DNA of 64,000 nt from contig JASWJB010000010.1 of assembly GCA_032433595.1 (NCBI GenBank), forward strand, positions 240,362 through 304,361. The letters are read 5' to 3'. Position numbers and translations under genes: made by a program. Each line of letters opens with the position of its first letter. Within the stretch, counting starts at the first letter, position 1. The stretch comes from Conoideocrella luteorostrata (taxonomy: Eukaryota > Ascomycota > Sordariomycetes > Hypocreales > Clavicipitaceae). The notes below the pieces were generated by a model. The model had not been told where the DNA came from, searched no databases, and saw nothing but the letters and a program-made list of their open reading frames with translations. Positions 10,929 to 22,899 of the stretch are shown one piece after another.

Positions 10929-12171
10929 CTACGCTCTATTAATCAGACTTCCATCAACTGGGCTCCTGAACCTTCGCTTGTTGGGCTCTTTAGACCAAGT
11001 GTCAGCCAGCGCAGCCGTTTCATCCTGCTCAGGCGGTAAGCCGATGCTCTCACGCAGTTTCGCAACTTCATCTCGCACAGACTTGGCTACCTGAATTCTC
11101 AGCTGAGTAGCCTCGTGGCAGTGAGTCAAAACATCTGGATCGCCGCGGTCAACAAGTTGCTTCCACGCTGTTCGTTCCCCGCCGAATACAACATCAACAT
11201 CAGCTGGTTTTCCAACTACAACTCGAATTTTGTTGCCTACACGAGGCAAGAACCTTGGGAAACCACGATCCTCAGGCATAATGTTCTGTGTCCCATGAAT
11301 GAACATTGGAATGAACTCCGGCGCAGGATCACTCTCCAGGATGAGCCGGGAGACTCCCCACTTGAAGTATCGAAGAGTATTCCCTGGACTCTGATGGCAG
11401 CAAGCTTCTGGAAATACGTGTACCCAAGAACCACGATTGGCAGCGTAAGCCGCTGGTGCAGAAAACGAGTCTTTACCATCAGTAGAGAATGTCAGCTCGC
11501 TCAGACCAGGATCTTGTCTCGGACCAGATAAGAGATTGATAGCCTGTGTCATGGTAGGCTGATACAGCCCACCGAGGGGTGAATGCCACAGGCGGCGTGT
11601 GGGTAGAACTTGACCAAGACTGAAGAACGTTGAAGAAACCCTGAAAATTGATATAATAACTCGTTAACAGACACCCTCCCCTTCGTGGTTGGCTTTGCAT
11701 GAACGTCCAGCACAAAACTGTAAATGGGTAAGTTAGACATTAATACTACTAACTTTTTTTGAAAGCATATATCGTGTGCGCCTAAGCCCCATCGTAGATT
11801 CTCAGGACTGACAGTGTAGCGAAAAGGCAGGATGCCCCAGATGAGGGGATCATCCACACTACCATCTTTCGTGTTAATGAACATAGTTTTGCTACCACAA
11901 TGGAGGGGGTGATTGGCGTGGACTTGCAAGCAGACATCCGCCATCGCCTAACTTACACAGCTACATGATTACAAACAGTCAGAAGACCTCGTCCGCGACC
12001 TTGTGTCTGTCGACGATCGAGTGTCTCAAGCAAGTGGCTCAACCCGATAACCTCGATGCTATTGAGTCCATATAGAAACCCTCGAGACAAAATTCCGACA
12101 GTAACCATGACGGCCATTGACCCAAGGCGCCACGGCAGGCTCCTGCGTGAAGCTGGAGCCGGGCTAGACAT
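10929..12171 (-). CDS. TAZ1: tafazzin-type cardiolipin transacylase
   Basis: Three exons, 11957-12171, 11754-11858 and 10929-11640, encode 343 residues. The acyltransferase active site HX4D is created across the first splice junction as NHVAVVDD. Downstream are PENLRWGLGAHDICF, FFSLGQVLPTRR, HSPLGGLYQPTMTQAI, HVFPE and FIHGTQNIMPEDRG, all typical of tafazzin. Tafazzin remodels cardiolipin acyl chains at mitochondrial inner and outer membranes. An N-terminal hydrophobic segment (MAVMVTVGILSRGFLYG) fits the family's membrane-associated region. The second intron (11641-11753) stays open in one frame but retaining it would shift the downstream frame, so I treat it as spliced out. Divergent from the NOSIP gene. 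Confidence 0.88.
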
Positions 12172-12892
12172 AATGATGTGAGGTAGTAGATGAGGTAAAA
12201 GATGGACTGTAGCAAATTTGGAGAGTGAATCTCAGAGATGCTCATGGCTGGCTGTGACAAAACTTCACTCATAGGAGACAGCTGGGTGTTAGAGCGTAAC
12301 CGTCCGCAGGCAATCAGGCTGTATATCTCGTCTTTCAATTCATGCTGTTGCGGACACCAGCTGTAGGTACGTATGAAATTTTTTTTGCGGATGCACAGTT
12401 TCGTGCAGTTACCAGCTGGTTGACCCTCCCTGAGTATTTTAAGTAGCATGCAGTCTAGGGACTGTCGTCACGCCACGTGCAAACCCCTGGGGAGTGGTTT
12501 AGGGCCGGCTACCTACGTATCCGATGCATATGTCACCTGGAGAAGGAGCAACAAGCCAGGGATAGCTGATGTAATTGACCTGGCTCTTACTCCGTACATC
12601 TACTACGTACGGAGTAGGGCTTGTTGGCGATACGGAGTAGTTACGTACTATACCGAAACCAGACAGGCATTGTAGCGGCGAACCAGACCTTAGCTACAAA
12701 CTCCATACTCCTCCTCACACTGCCGGGCGCTTCGAAGCCCATTTTCAAGAACAGTGGTTTTGCGTTTGTTCACCCCGCCAACCATTTTCTTCTTCCTTCT
12801 TTATTACAGCATTTAGCACGGCAGGATAGATTTATGTACTGACTGCAACCCTCGTGGTGTATTGTCGCAATTGGTTATTACACTAGCACAGC
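12172..12892. other. divergent promoter region between tafazzin and NOSIP genes
   Basis: It holds three copies of the TACGGAGTA-type motif, at 12588-12596, 12608-12616 and 12631-12639, the first two in opposite orientation. No gene is visible. Confidence 0.6.
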
Positions 12893-14163
12893 ATGTCACA
12901 CAGTAAGACGTCTCTCTAGTTACCACTCTTCCTAATGCCGTCATTGTACAACAGTGACCTCTTGCGGCTTCGCACGTACTACAGATCTTGTGGCCAAATC
13001 GCGAGCGATAGCACTGACGCATTTCGGGCTCTTCTACTCTTAGGCAAACGGAATACCTCTCGTGCTGTTTTCACGTCCCATGAGCGAGACCTCGCCAAGG
13101 CCAACTGGTCCTCAACCACTGCTCGTCTGAACCGCGATTCTTTCCTTCCTTTCGGCTCTTGTGGCCTCTGCCTCGAGATTGCGCGAGAGCCGGTTTCCTG
13201 CCAGCTAGGCGATATATTTTGCCGCGAGTGTGCCCTGGCCAATATCTTGGCACAGAAAAAGGAGCTCAAGCGGGCTGAAAAGGCAGGTCGTCAAGCGAGC
13301 GAGGATGCTGCGAGAGTGAAAGCGGCAAAAGATAACGAGGATCGTCAACGTGCCGTACAGGATTTCGAATTGACTCAAGCAGGGCTAGATACTTCCGGGA
13401 AGAGCGTTCCTTCAGATATGATTGATGCAAAACATCAAGTAGATGCAAGTTCACACGCTGGCGCTAAACGCAAATTTGCGCTCGATGAAGATGAGCTTAG
13501 TCGCATAGCAACAGAGGACAGAGCCAAGGCTCGAAGAGCCATCGACAGTGAAAAGGTAGTAGATACGGATTTATCCGCGCTATCGTACATTATATATTTC
13601 TCCGCCATGGCTCTAACTTATGATGATGCTAGGCCGGCAAACGGACTTTGCCGTCATTCTGGACACCATCTCTTACCCCGGATGTGCGCGACGATTATTT
13701 ACCAGACACCAACAAAAAGATAAAGACTATTCCTATCTGCCCCACGTCAATGGAGGGCAACCAACACGCCATATCAATGCAAAAGCTTGTGACTATCCAG
13801 TTTCGACAAGATACAGACCAGTCTAACAGGAATAAGCATTGGTCTTGTCCGTCATGTCTTAAACCTCTCACCAACTCTTCGAACCCAGTCATGACCCAGC
13901 AATGTGGCCATGTCCTGTGTCTAAGCTGTGTTAAGAAATTCTTAATCCCCCCAAAAAAGAAGACAGGTTCGGATCTATCTGAGCCGGAAATGCCAATTAT
14001 ATGCTATGTCTGCGATGCCCTTGTTACTGGCAAACCGATGAAACACGATTCGTCGGCGACGCAATTGCCTGCGGGTTTAGTAACGCTCAGGTCTGAAGGT
14101 ACTGGCTTTTCTGCCTGTGGATCCAACACAGTGGAAAAACAAGGTATAGGATTTCAGTGCTGA
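12893..14163 (+). CDS. NOSIP-like RING/U-box E3 ligase
   Basis: Three exons, 12893-12902, 13044-13555 and 13633-14163, encode 350 residues. The tiny first exon supplies Met-Ser-His and the first base of Ser, so that the protein starts MSHSKRNTSRAVFTSHERDL, the conserved NOSIP N-terminus. A first zinc-binding half follows (CGLCLEIAREPVSCQLGDIFCRECALANIL), then a charged coiled-coil region, then a second finger (CPSCLKPL, CGHVLCLSCVKKF, CYVCDALV). NOSIP proteins are nuclear E3 ubiquitin ligases linked in animals to spliceosomes. The 4-residue exon is inferred from homology to the family N-terminus and from correct splice phase. An alternative ATG at 12935 would give an unrelated N-terminus. Confidence 0.82.
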
Positions 14164-14299
14164 GCTCCATATTACCTGGGCATTTGCTGTAAGCAGCAAA
14201 CACCTTCAAATAGTATTTGTACGCGAATCCTCTTCTTTCCTGGTCTATGGGAGTGCGACGCAGTAGAATGACTCGGACGAGGGAGGGATTCTAGCTGCT

Positions 14300-15292
14300 T
14301 CATTGTTTCGTCTGGAATCTTTTTCGCAGATATGGCTGTGAAAGAATCCATAATCTGACGACCAGACGATGAAAAACTCCCTTTGTTACCATCGTTAAGC
14401 CGTGGCTTAGAAACCCCTTAAGAAGCTCGCCTTGTAGTCCATCATACAATGCCCGCAAGCCCTCCTTGTTGATAATCCGAATGATGACGCCGAAAACGGT
14501 TTTATCAAGTATCGTAAAGAATCTAGCGATCAGAGACTTTTCAACTTGTGGCTGAGACTCGGAACCTCTCTGCTTCTTGTCGTCAGTTGTGTCATCGGGG
14601 TCGGAGTCGTTCGGCATCTGGAGGCGAGTTCGTCCCATCTGAAAGGGATATGTCAAAACAGTAGCAGCAGATTTACTGAACGCTGCGAGAAGGAAGGCAA
14701 TCCACGCAATAGGAATATCATCCTCTTCCAATGCCGGTATTATGCGCTTGGCCAAACGGCGATTGACGAAGAACGTGATGCTAGGGTTCATTGTGAGAAT
14801 GATTGTGGCTGAATATCCTGACCAAAGACCGGCGACGCCACTCTCTCTCCTGATATCTGCTAAGGCCTGGCTCAGCGATTCGATATCCGGCTGCATCTGC
14901 ATGCGCGTGACAACATTCGATATTGGAGTTGTAATGGCTCTTGAGCATGCACCAGCCAGTGCGCCCAAGGTCAGTTCTTGCACCACACTTGGGTACAGGG
15001 ACCTTTGCCGTAAGTAGGTGTAGAATCCAAAGAATAGAAAGCTGTCAACCAGTGATTTGCCAACGTCTGGTCCAAGGCCGTTGTACAGAGCTGCAATGCC
15101 ACCTTCACGTGAAACAATTGCCCTCAGACCGTCAATCACTCCGCTGTAGTGCTCTGCGCTATTCAGCTGGCGCTGGGCTTTCAGTCGTGTTGTGACGAGG
15201 TCTAGGGGGAAAACGGCGGCAGTTGAAATGCCTGTGCCCATGGAACCGGACACGGCATGGCCCAAAGCATCGAGAGCGACATTTGAAGGCAT
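14300..15292 (-). CDS. mitochondrial carrier family transporter, probably peroxisomal
   Basis: A single-exon gene of 330 residues from the Met at 15292. Three carrier repeats are visible with signatures PLDLVTTRLKAQ, PISNVVTRMQMQ and PFQMGRTRLQMP, each followed by a Gly-containing loop (AALYNGLGPDVGKS, AGLWSGYSATII, RALYDGLQGELLKGF). The divergent second and third signatures and overall pattern resemble the peroxisomal adenine-nucleotide carrier branch (PMP47/ANT1, SLC25A17) rather than a typical inner-membrane carrier; substrate is inference. An in-frame Met 27 codons upstream (15373) would add a Ser/Arg-rich extension that could be a mitochondrial presequence, so targeting depends on start choice. 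Its 3' end is only 136 bases from that of the NOSIP gene. Confidence 0.82.
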   Translation of the reverse strand: MPSNVALDALGHAVSGSMGTGISTAAVFPLDLVTTRLKAQRQLNSAEHYSGVIDGLRAIVSREGGIAALYNGLGPDVGKSLVDSFLFFGFYTYLRQRSLYPSVVQELTLGALAGACSRAITTPISNVVTRMQMQPDIESLSQALADIRRESGVAGLWSGYSATIILTMNPSITFFVNRRLAKRIIPALEEDDIPIAWIAFLLAAFSKSAATVLTYPFQMGRTRLQMPNDSDPDDTTDDKKQRGSESQPQVEKSLIARFFTILDKTVFGVIIRIINKEGLRALYDGLQGELLKGFLSHGLTMVTKGVFHRLVVRLWILSQPYLRKRFQTKQ

Positions 15293-16280
15293 CGCTGTGT
15301 CGAATGTCGAGTGTCGTGTGCTATATATGGCTCGCGAAGACGACGAGAGAGGGCAAGAGGAGAGGAGCGTCACAGTAGCAAATCGTGTGGAAGCAAAAGC
15401 TTTGATCGGAACTGGGTACTGAGATGAAGCTGTGCTACGACGACGATTTTAATGTAACAGACAGTTTCGAGACCGCTTTGGAAAGAACTGCCGAGGTTAG
15501 CCTAGCTCCCAAGCCGGCGCCCGTCAAACGCTCGTGGTGAATTTGCTGACTACTACGTCATCACCATTAGTCTACCCGTACACCATACCCAATGTTACAG
15601 CAACAAATATTGAAGATAGGCAACCTGCGCTATCATTAAATGTTATTTGACGAGAAAACAGCTAAAAGTGAAGAGCAAGAATCCTCTCGCCCTCTACGGA
15701 ATATCTATCCCTACATATAGTGCCTTCTTATCTGCAACTGTAATTTATCATGGGTAACGTGCAGGCACGGAATGAGACACCCAACGAGCATGCTACCCCG
15801 GTATATTTTTGCAAGAATCGCCGTCGCAACAAATGGGCTAAATTGGTTGAATTTTCTATGGTTCATTGCGTCCAACTAGACTCTGACCGAACGTTTCAAT
15901 CGGTGCTAACTAAGGGAGTTCCTGCTCACTTACACTGTCAACCTGTTCAAAATGTGAAGGGGTATCCATCCTATCCGTGAGATGAGAACTTTCCTACTTA
16001 TCAAATCATAATTCCCCTGTGCTCCATAACGCCACGCCACAAATAGTACTCAAAACCTCAAGGCAAGAACAAAATAACAAAAGAATAGAAAAACAAAAAA
16101 TGGTTCTTACCCTTATAGTCGAAGTTGTATTTTCAACGGTCGTTCTCTAGTTCTTTGCCATCATGCTGTTCGACCCACAGCGAATATTCTGAAAGGAAAC
16201 TGAGTCTTGCAACTGCTGAGCTCACGCCTTGGTATCAAACGCATTGCGACGATGGGACGAGATAGAGTTGGTGCGGGTAT
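15293..16280. other. intergenic
   Basis: No recognised gene. A 38-codon frame at 15424-15540 and a 76-codon frame at 15750-15980 are open on the plus strand but match nothing I know. Confidence 0.5.
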
Positions 16281-17778
16281 TTAAGCACGGCTCGCCACGG
16301 ACGAGCGGCGTTGTGATAGGGTTGCGCCACCAAATGTCGATGACCGTGCCGAGCCTGGGAAGCCTAGAGACCCAATGTCTGGTTCACCTGGTGCATCTTC
16401 ACCTTCCAGTAATCCAGGATGTCCCTCAGGGAGTTTTTGAGCACCGTAACCTACGACTTGAAAGATATTTGTGCGTCCACCATTTGTTGCCAGTTGTAAT
16501 TGTTCATGAAGTCGTGCATATTGATACTGTCGTTTCATCGGTGCGAAGAAAGGCTGTGGAATGATTGGTTGGGGATTCCAACGGGACAGTGCAGTCATCA
16601 CCGCGCCGGTCTCTTCATCTGAGTCAACTGGACCGTTGTTTGCATCGTCATCTTCAACAGGTGCATTTGCATCAAGAGCAGCCTCTGTAAAGCAGGTGAT
16701 ATATAGTTAGACATGTGCACCCATACTAGCAAGAGCTTGAAATATGTCCCTTCGCGATCTCTAAGACACCGAGAAAACTTACTCTGCTGTTTCGCTTGGT
16801 TTTTCTTTTGGTACGCCGCTAAGAGCATGTCGTACGGCAGTGAGCGCCCTGCTACGGCACGTTTTGCTCCCATGGAGTGACTCTTGCAGGTTAATGATCG
16901 AGCACACGGCTGACCATTCGGAAGTATAACTCCACACTGTCGTTCAACATCAACAGGTCCTGAGAAAGTTAGCCAATCACAGTCAGTTTTTTTGTTAACG
17001 AATACTGTCAGAATAATAAAGATACCTTTCGGTTTTGCAACTTTGAGTTTTGGGTCCTCCTTCTTCTTCTTTGTCTTCGGACCTTTATCCGGATCGCCTT
17101 CGGCTTTGCGTTTCTTGCCTCCTTTCTTATCATCTTCCGGCTTTTTGCCCGCTTTCTTCCCTGTACCATTGCCCTTTTTATCATTATCATCGCTATCGTC
17201 ATCGCCATTCTCCTCTTCAGCTTTGCGAGCCTCTTCTTCTCTGGCCGCCTCCTTGGCGCGCTCCCTGGCCTCTCGAGCCTCCTTCTTTCTCTGCGCTTTT
17301 TCTCTTTTCACTTTCAGACATTGCGCAATATGTGCCTTGGCAGCAGTTTTGAGAATGCTTTTTTTGCAGTGTTTGCACTGCTGCAAATCGGGGCTGTCCT
17401 CTAACGGTCGACCGGTGGCAAATGTCTCTCGAGCTGTATCATCTAGTTGATTCACAACAGGACCTGGTGAAGCTATCGACATCGATGGCGATCTGACGGC
17501 CTTCTTTTTCTCGTCTAAAGCGCGATCATTAGAACAGTCACCGGATCTATTCTGTTGTGTAATAATTCATACCCTCAACGATGCTGCCGTCTTTCCAATT
17601 ACCTGGCTTATTGTGCTTAGGTGGAGGCTTTTTCAATTTAATAGTTCCAGACTTGTTGCCCTTCTTAGAAGCAACTTTTATTGTTTGCTCGCCCCCTACG
17701 ACGAAGAGTTAGCCACGATTTAGTGGATGCGTAGAGTAATGCATACGAACCCTTTCGAGACTCAGCATCTGGCGCCAT
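16281..17778 (-). CDS. SGF73: SAGA complex subunit SGF73 (SCA7 domain, ataxin-7-like)
   Basis: Five exons, 17751-17778, 17573-17695, 17026-17514, 16783-16959 and 16281-16684, encode 406 residues. The N-terminal region contains a zinc-binding motif [20 protein letters not shown], followed by about 90 residues of Lys/Glu-rich low-complexity sequence, then the SCA7 domain: [33 protein letters not shown]. Sgf73 anchors the deubiquitinase module to SAGA and so links histone H2B deubiquitination to transcription. The 28-base first exon is supported by phase: [10 protein letters not shown] joins to [14 protein letters not shown]. The intron splitting the linker and SCA7 domain (16960-17025) carries a GCTAAC branch site. 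The C-terminal exon has [22 protein letters not shown], a segment conserved in fungal homologues. Confidence 0.85.
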
Positions 17779-18724
17779 GATTGCCAAGCTCCACCTGGTG
17801 AGCAGGAATAAGCGATACTAGGTCGACTGTCTTCATAGGAGTGCTCCTCACTTTACACTTATCCTAAGGATTAAAGGTAGGAGCGGAATTCGTGTAGGGT
17901 CCGGTCAATGAAGCGCATGTCTGGTACTGCGACGCGATGCATCTGACCAACTGGATGGGGAACAATAATGATCCGATCCCACCCCGGATTTCTGAAAGCA
18001 AACGGAATACGGAGCACATATACAGTTACTCCGTAGTTAAACCCAAAGCAGAATAGGTGCTTCTTCTCCTACTACTAGTAGTACACTTACCGTAGAAAAT
18101 ACGTCCTTCCCTTACGGAGTATAGTCTGTAACGTTATATGGGCAGATGTCGTGCACATTTCGGGGAAGCAAGATACGTACGGAGTACTCCGTAGTGCATG
18201 CGAATAATTACTTTGGTTGCTCCATATTAAAATAAATAGTCTATGCTGTGGGACTAGTCATGTGATGCGCGTCGACCCCATCAAGGACCCAACCTTCTCC
18301 GCCATCACAAAGGAATCATCAACGCATATCTCACTAATCAAGAACCTCACTTGGCGAAACCTGGCTATGGAGTTCTAGTGATAGATCATCTCATTCATTC
18401 TCCCCTCATTCTCTCCATTTCTCGTGCTCTGTCGTACGTGCAATCACAGCACATAATGTTACGAGAAATCCACTCAAAGGGCGATTCGTTAGGGAAATTC
18501 CGTCAGTGCCACACATCATGAGATTTAACATCGTACGATAGGAATTACGGCATCCTTGATGCCTTCAAATCAGTAGTCAGAATCCAGCTATAAGAAGGGA
18601 TCTCACTCCTCGTCAATTAGACAAAATACAAGGACAAGTTCACTGACTAGATTGACCGTAACATCTCACTTCGTGACACATAACTGTGCTTCCAAAAAGG
18701 TTTATAACGCAACATGTCCCTGGC
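17779..18724. other. intergenic with TACGGAGTA motifs
   Basis: It lies between the SGF73 start and the SGNH hydrolase stop. Motif copies occur near 18031 and 18113 and as the perfect palindrome at 18178-18193. No gene is visible. Confidence 0.55.
18178..18193. repeat. 16-bp palindrome TACGGAGTACTCCGTA
   Basis: A perfect inverted repeat of the dispersed ACGGAGTA motif. It lies in noncoding DNA about 400 bases upstream of SGF73 on its promoter side. Confidence 0.8.
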
Positions 18725-20198
18725 CTAAGGTTGCTCGCCCCAGAATTCATAAATTCTGTCTCGAATGGCCTTATGACCTAACGTTCGCTACGAAACACGA
18801 TATTGACGTCAATATAAGGTCTGGCGATCAGCCGGTTGAGGAGACTAGCATGCATGCAGAACTTACCGGATGAAACGTCTTGCCGTAATATGTGGGCACG
18901 TACCACATGGAGCTTTGAGTTACAACGGTATTTAGACTTGATTGTAGAACGGGATCTTGTCTTTTTGCTTTGGCCATGAGGCAGACAGCCAGTTCACCCC
19001 AATCCCCGGACTTCTCAGCGGGCCCTAAACATGCATCTGGGTCAACCAATGGAGATCCGAAAGGAAGCAATTTGTTGTTCTTGTATGCCGCAGACTGTCC
19101 GTGTCGTCCATCATCATTATCTTGTCCACCAACAAGAAAGAACCAGGTGTTGTTTGTGGAGTAGTCAGGTTCTGTGACATTCGGTTCACAGAAGCGGTGG
19201 CCTTCGAAAGCGTCGTCATAGTCAACAAAAAAGACTCTAGGGATGGTGAAGCCGGCATTTATGGCGGCAACTGAACGCCTGATCTTATTATTCACCGCGA
19301 GGACCATGTTATTCATCCTATGACGGAGGCTTTGTTTCAGTTTTGGACCCCGCCACCAGACTCCGAAAGAACGATTGTCGCAGTCATGGGTATGCTCGTT
19401 GAAGAATCGCGCGTAGCCTGTAACGGTGACGGTGAACCAAGGTCGCTTCTCCCATTGAACACGATCAAGAATCTCCATGATGGCCAAGCGAAGCCTGTGT
19501 TCGAACCACCGACCATTAAGAGCTCTTTCCGACTTTCGCAGCGCGTCCTCGCACGTGCCCGAGTAAAAGCTGTAGAAGCGGAAGATGCAACTGTTCATAA
19601 TTTCAAAGAAGCCGAGATCATTTCCACCAATAGACAGAAGAGCAAAGTCTGCTTTTGGGGTCACGTTGAGATTATCAATCTGGCTATGCTCGGAGCCTGA
19701 TAGTATATTGTCGATAGTAGAACCGGTGCAGGATAGAAATTGAATCTCTGAGTGTAGATCGCCACGACCCCAGCGGTTGAGGTCTGCATGTATAAGTTTT
19801 GGATAAGCATTCAGTCCTTGGCGACAGTCATTCTCGGTCCCGTTAAACCCGGTGCCTATGCCCGCCGAGTAAGAATCCCCTAAAGCGATGAAGCCTGATG
19901 ATTTATGGGATGGTCTATGTGGGAAGTTGATGCCGCTGTCTTTCGCCTGAGCTTCTGATTTAGCAGAAATCAGCTCTGGTGATACCAGCAGATAAATTCA
20001 TTTTGTGGGAATGAATGTGTATTTCAAAAGAAAGGGAGTAGACGCACTGGAGGGATGACTTAACACGTGTTGTCGCTGGTTGTTTTGATCCGTTCGCCAT
20101 TGTTGCCAGTGCGATGATTGGTCATGCGTTATCCGGATGAAGGCGGCGGTAGAAACAATAATGCCGAGTAATGACGAGATGCCGCGTGAGAGTTGCAT
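18725..20198 (-). CDS. secreted or membrane-anchored SGNH/GDSL hydrolase
   Basis: Three exons, 20048-20198, 18867-19975 and 18725-18787, encode 440 residues. The N-terminus MQLSRGISSLLGIIVSTAAFI is a signal peptide or signal anchor. SGNH blocks are visible: FIALGDSYSAG (nucleophile Ser), the block with FLSCTGST, FALLSIGGNDLGF (oxyanion Gly/Asn) and the catalytic His in YYGKTFHPRTLGH. These enzymes are lipases or esterases of the alpha/beta SGNH fold; the substrate cannot be told. The last 21-codon exon is found by splice phase (donor CCG|GTAAGT, acceptor CGTAG) and completes the conserved His block. Several NxT/NxS sites fit secretion. The GTGCGT donor of intron 1 is less usual, so the N-terminal junction is the least certain part. 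Confidence 0.8.
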
Positions 20199-22006
20199 AC
20201 TCTGGTGGACTTTTTGATGCGCACGAAATATGAAATACTGACGCAAGCTCAAAAGTGAGGTTGCCCTAACGAGTTGAAGCAAGTCAGTGTGCTTTATTGA
20301 AACGCGAGTTTTGACAAGTTACGCAAAATGAGAGACTATGCTGGGATCGAGTTTCGGGCTAATTGAGCATGTGAAAGACTTCAATTAAAGGACCGTCGTT
20401 TCTGATTTCGCCTTCATGGCTAATGGCCCTCGTTTTTCATGAATCGTCGGGAGCACTTTCTGTACATGTGCTCACTATGTATGCTCATGGCGCTATCTAA
20501 TGTCCTGAGCTACTAACGGCCACGCGGCTCCGTCTCGGCATTCAACTGGTTGCCTACTCCAACCCGACACGATCCCCAACCTTGAGGACCAGTTTATTGT
20601 TGGGAGGTGCAGCTAGTTATATAATTTCAACCCAAGACAGACGATCGCTAAATTTGTCGCTAGACCAGTCCCTACAGTCATTGACCTTCACTGAAGCAGT
20701 ATTAGGTCCTTGACAGTTAACTAAGTAACCAAGATATATCCCAGATCTACGGAGTACGATGCTAGCGCTTGCGATCATTAAAAACGGGACGAATAATGCC
20801 AAGTACAAATTGTACTCCGTCCACTTCCGATATTAAAATTTCCGGGAACTTTGGGGCCCAGTGGACCATGGACCTACCTCCCTTGCAAACGGAAGCCCAC
20901 TTCAATGAAATATTACAAGCACGGTCCTAGTTCCAACGGAAATATTTCTTTTGGTGATTGATTCCTTGGCTCTTTGAAATCCGTTTCGTGGAGTTAGGGG
21001 CACGTGGGCAGCGAAGTCAGATTAACCGCATGTGAGGCTATGCATGAACTGCGGTCAGTTTTTTCACATCGTCGTGCCAAGTACGGAGTACTCCGTACGG
21101 ATCTTGGAATCTTGCGCGAGCTAAACTCGACACCGCCATTCCAAGCTAAGGCTACCTTCTTGAGAACCGCACGACAAGCCTAACTTGGTCGAGCCGCTGC
21201 TTCGGACAGTGACGTATCTGTATGACATGCTCGATGCTCCTCCGCATTACACGCGCCAGGTTTTTGGCGTGCGGATTTGTCAAAGTGTCCAAGCCCGGAA
21301 GTGGACACACAATAAAGACAGATCAGACGTGCTTGAGCTGAACCCCCCGCCAGGAAAATGTTCCACCTTAACGTGCGCCATCGACTCGATAACCGATAGC
21401 TGGAGGACGTCATACACCCACCCATCCAACATCTCGCCGGGCACCGTTCAATGCCACGATCGGCACCATCGTCATGATTTTCACCTGTCAGGACAAGACA
21501 AATCCTTGCTGCAGTGGCGCTATACCAAAGAGAACGTAGCTACGTAGCGTCATCTTGTTTTCTCCCGGACCGCCGCCATGTCTCCAGACGGCCTGGGGTA
21601 ACTGACTACGGAGTACAGACGTAAATAAACTGCCAAATGGCTTACTAGTAGTTTAGCCCATTCGCACCAAGGCGACAGTTTGCCCCAGAGTTTTCATGGA
21701 CCATGCACCGTACGCCATTTTACACTCATGCCTGCCAGTCGTCCTGCTGCGACGACGTCAGTGGACCCCGCTATTGGTCGCACCACCTAGATTGCGCAAG
21801 AGAGAGCACAAACAGGAGAATGGCTTCTGGGCCTGGCGTCCTTAAATAGAGTTCCACGGCCCTCTTCATCATCTTAAAAGACCGTCAGACTGTTAATCAA
21901 TTGATATCCTGATTGTGCCCAAATTAGTATATCTAATTTTCCACGTAGCAACTACCTTCTGCCCGCTCAACCCTCGACACTTAGACGTCCAATCATCAAC
22001 ATAACC
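20199..22006. other. 1.8-kb intergenic region
   Basis: It contains TACGGAGTA-type motifs near 20751, 20813 and 21609 and an 18-bp palindrome at 21081-21098. A 120-codon frame at 21185-21547 has no recognisable features. The last 100 bases are the likely leader of the next gene. Confidence 0.55.
21081..21098. repeat. 18-bp palindrome of the ACGGAGTA motif
   Basis: GTACGGAGTACTCCGTAC is its own reverse complement. It is one of the longest forms of the dispersed motif in this window and sits in noncoding DNA. Confidence 0.8.
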
Positions 22007-22899
22007 ATGGAGACCATTACTGGATTGGCGCACACGGCAGCCAAAGCTGTATGGGGAGATGGCACAGAACACGACGAGCCCGCTTCAGGCGTCCAAGGCG
22101 ATGTGACGAAGGGCGAGCCATACGATGGAGGAAATATTGGTGTGTGATCACCCAAAATCCCGTCAAACGATCCAATCGAACTTAGCTAAACCCCTCTTCA
22201 GATTCCCATGAGTCAAAAAAGAGAGACTCAAAGTTCGACACTGAAACTAATGAACAACTAAAAGATCATAAACACTTTGAGCCAGCTGTTGAGACATCTA
22301 TTTCATCGAAGAAAGCGTCAGACGATGCTGCCGAACATAGCACTGATCCAGAAATGGCAGATAGCAAGCAGGAACTTAAAGGAGCTGGCCCCAAACCCGT
22401 GGCGGAAGTTGCTAAAGAGCACGGCGGAGACGCAGGCAACATAGGCACCGAATCTAAGACTCGGTCGTCCAAGTCCGACCGTGCCGAGATCACCGAGGCT
22501 GAGGATAGCAAGGACAAAGACAAGGCTGGGGATGAAGGAACCGGAGAAAAATATGTCAAGACTTCTGGTCTCGCTGCTGATGGTGGCGACTTTGACGCAA
22601 CCAAGCCCGGGGCCGGAAGAGAAGCAGATCGTAAGTGCCTCATTCTGTGTCTTGTTTTTTTTCCGTCGTACACAGTGGCTGCGGGACGCCACCTTATTGT
22701 AGATGATTTGTTCGCTAATCTGTATTATGTCCTTTCTCTAGGCCTCATGGAGCAGAAGGGAATACATCACGAGGCTGGGGGTGATTCTAAGCTTTCAAAA
22801 CCCGATTCATCATCGTCTGGAAATGGCAATAAGGATGGGCGAGACAAACCATCCATGAAGGAGCGAATTAAGGACAAGTTGCACTTGCACAAATCTTAA
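22007..22899 (+). CDS. hydrophilic disordered protein, dehydrin/LEA-like
   Basis: Three exons, 22007-22139, 22202-22630 and 22742-22899, encode 239 residues. The protein is almost entirely charged and small residues (Lys, Asp, Glu, Gly, Ser, Ala) with no hydrophobic core. It starts METITGLAHTAAKAVWGDG, has a central GEKYVKTSGLAADGGDFDA block followed by GAGREADRLMEQKGIHHEAGG, and ends with an amphipathic Lys-rich tail MKERIKDKLHLHK that resembles a plant dehydrin K-segment. Similar small Pezizomycotina proteins exist, to my knowledge without a proven function. A role in desiccation or osmotic stress is inference from composition. The first donor is GTGTGT; the other two splice sites are canonical and phases agree. 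Confidence 0.7.

Noticed and set aside
11641..11753. Retention of the second tafazzin intron as extra coding sequence
   Set aside because: The 113-nt stretch is open in one frame but its length is not a multiple of three, so retention would destroy the conserved FFSLGQVLP block.
16992..17450. 152-codon frame antisense to SGF73
   Set aside because: It mirrors the Lys/Glu-rich low-complexity exon of SGF73 and reads as Ser/Leu/Phe repeats.
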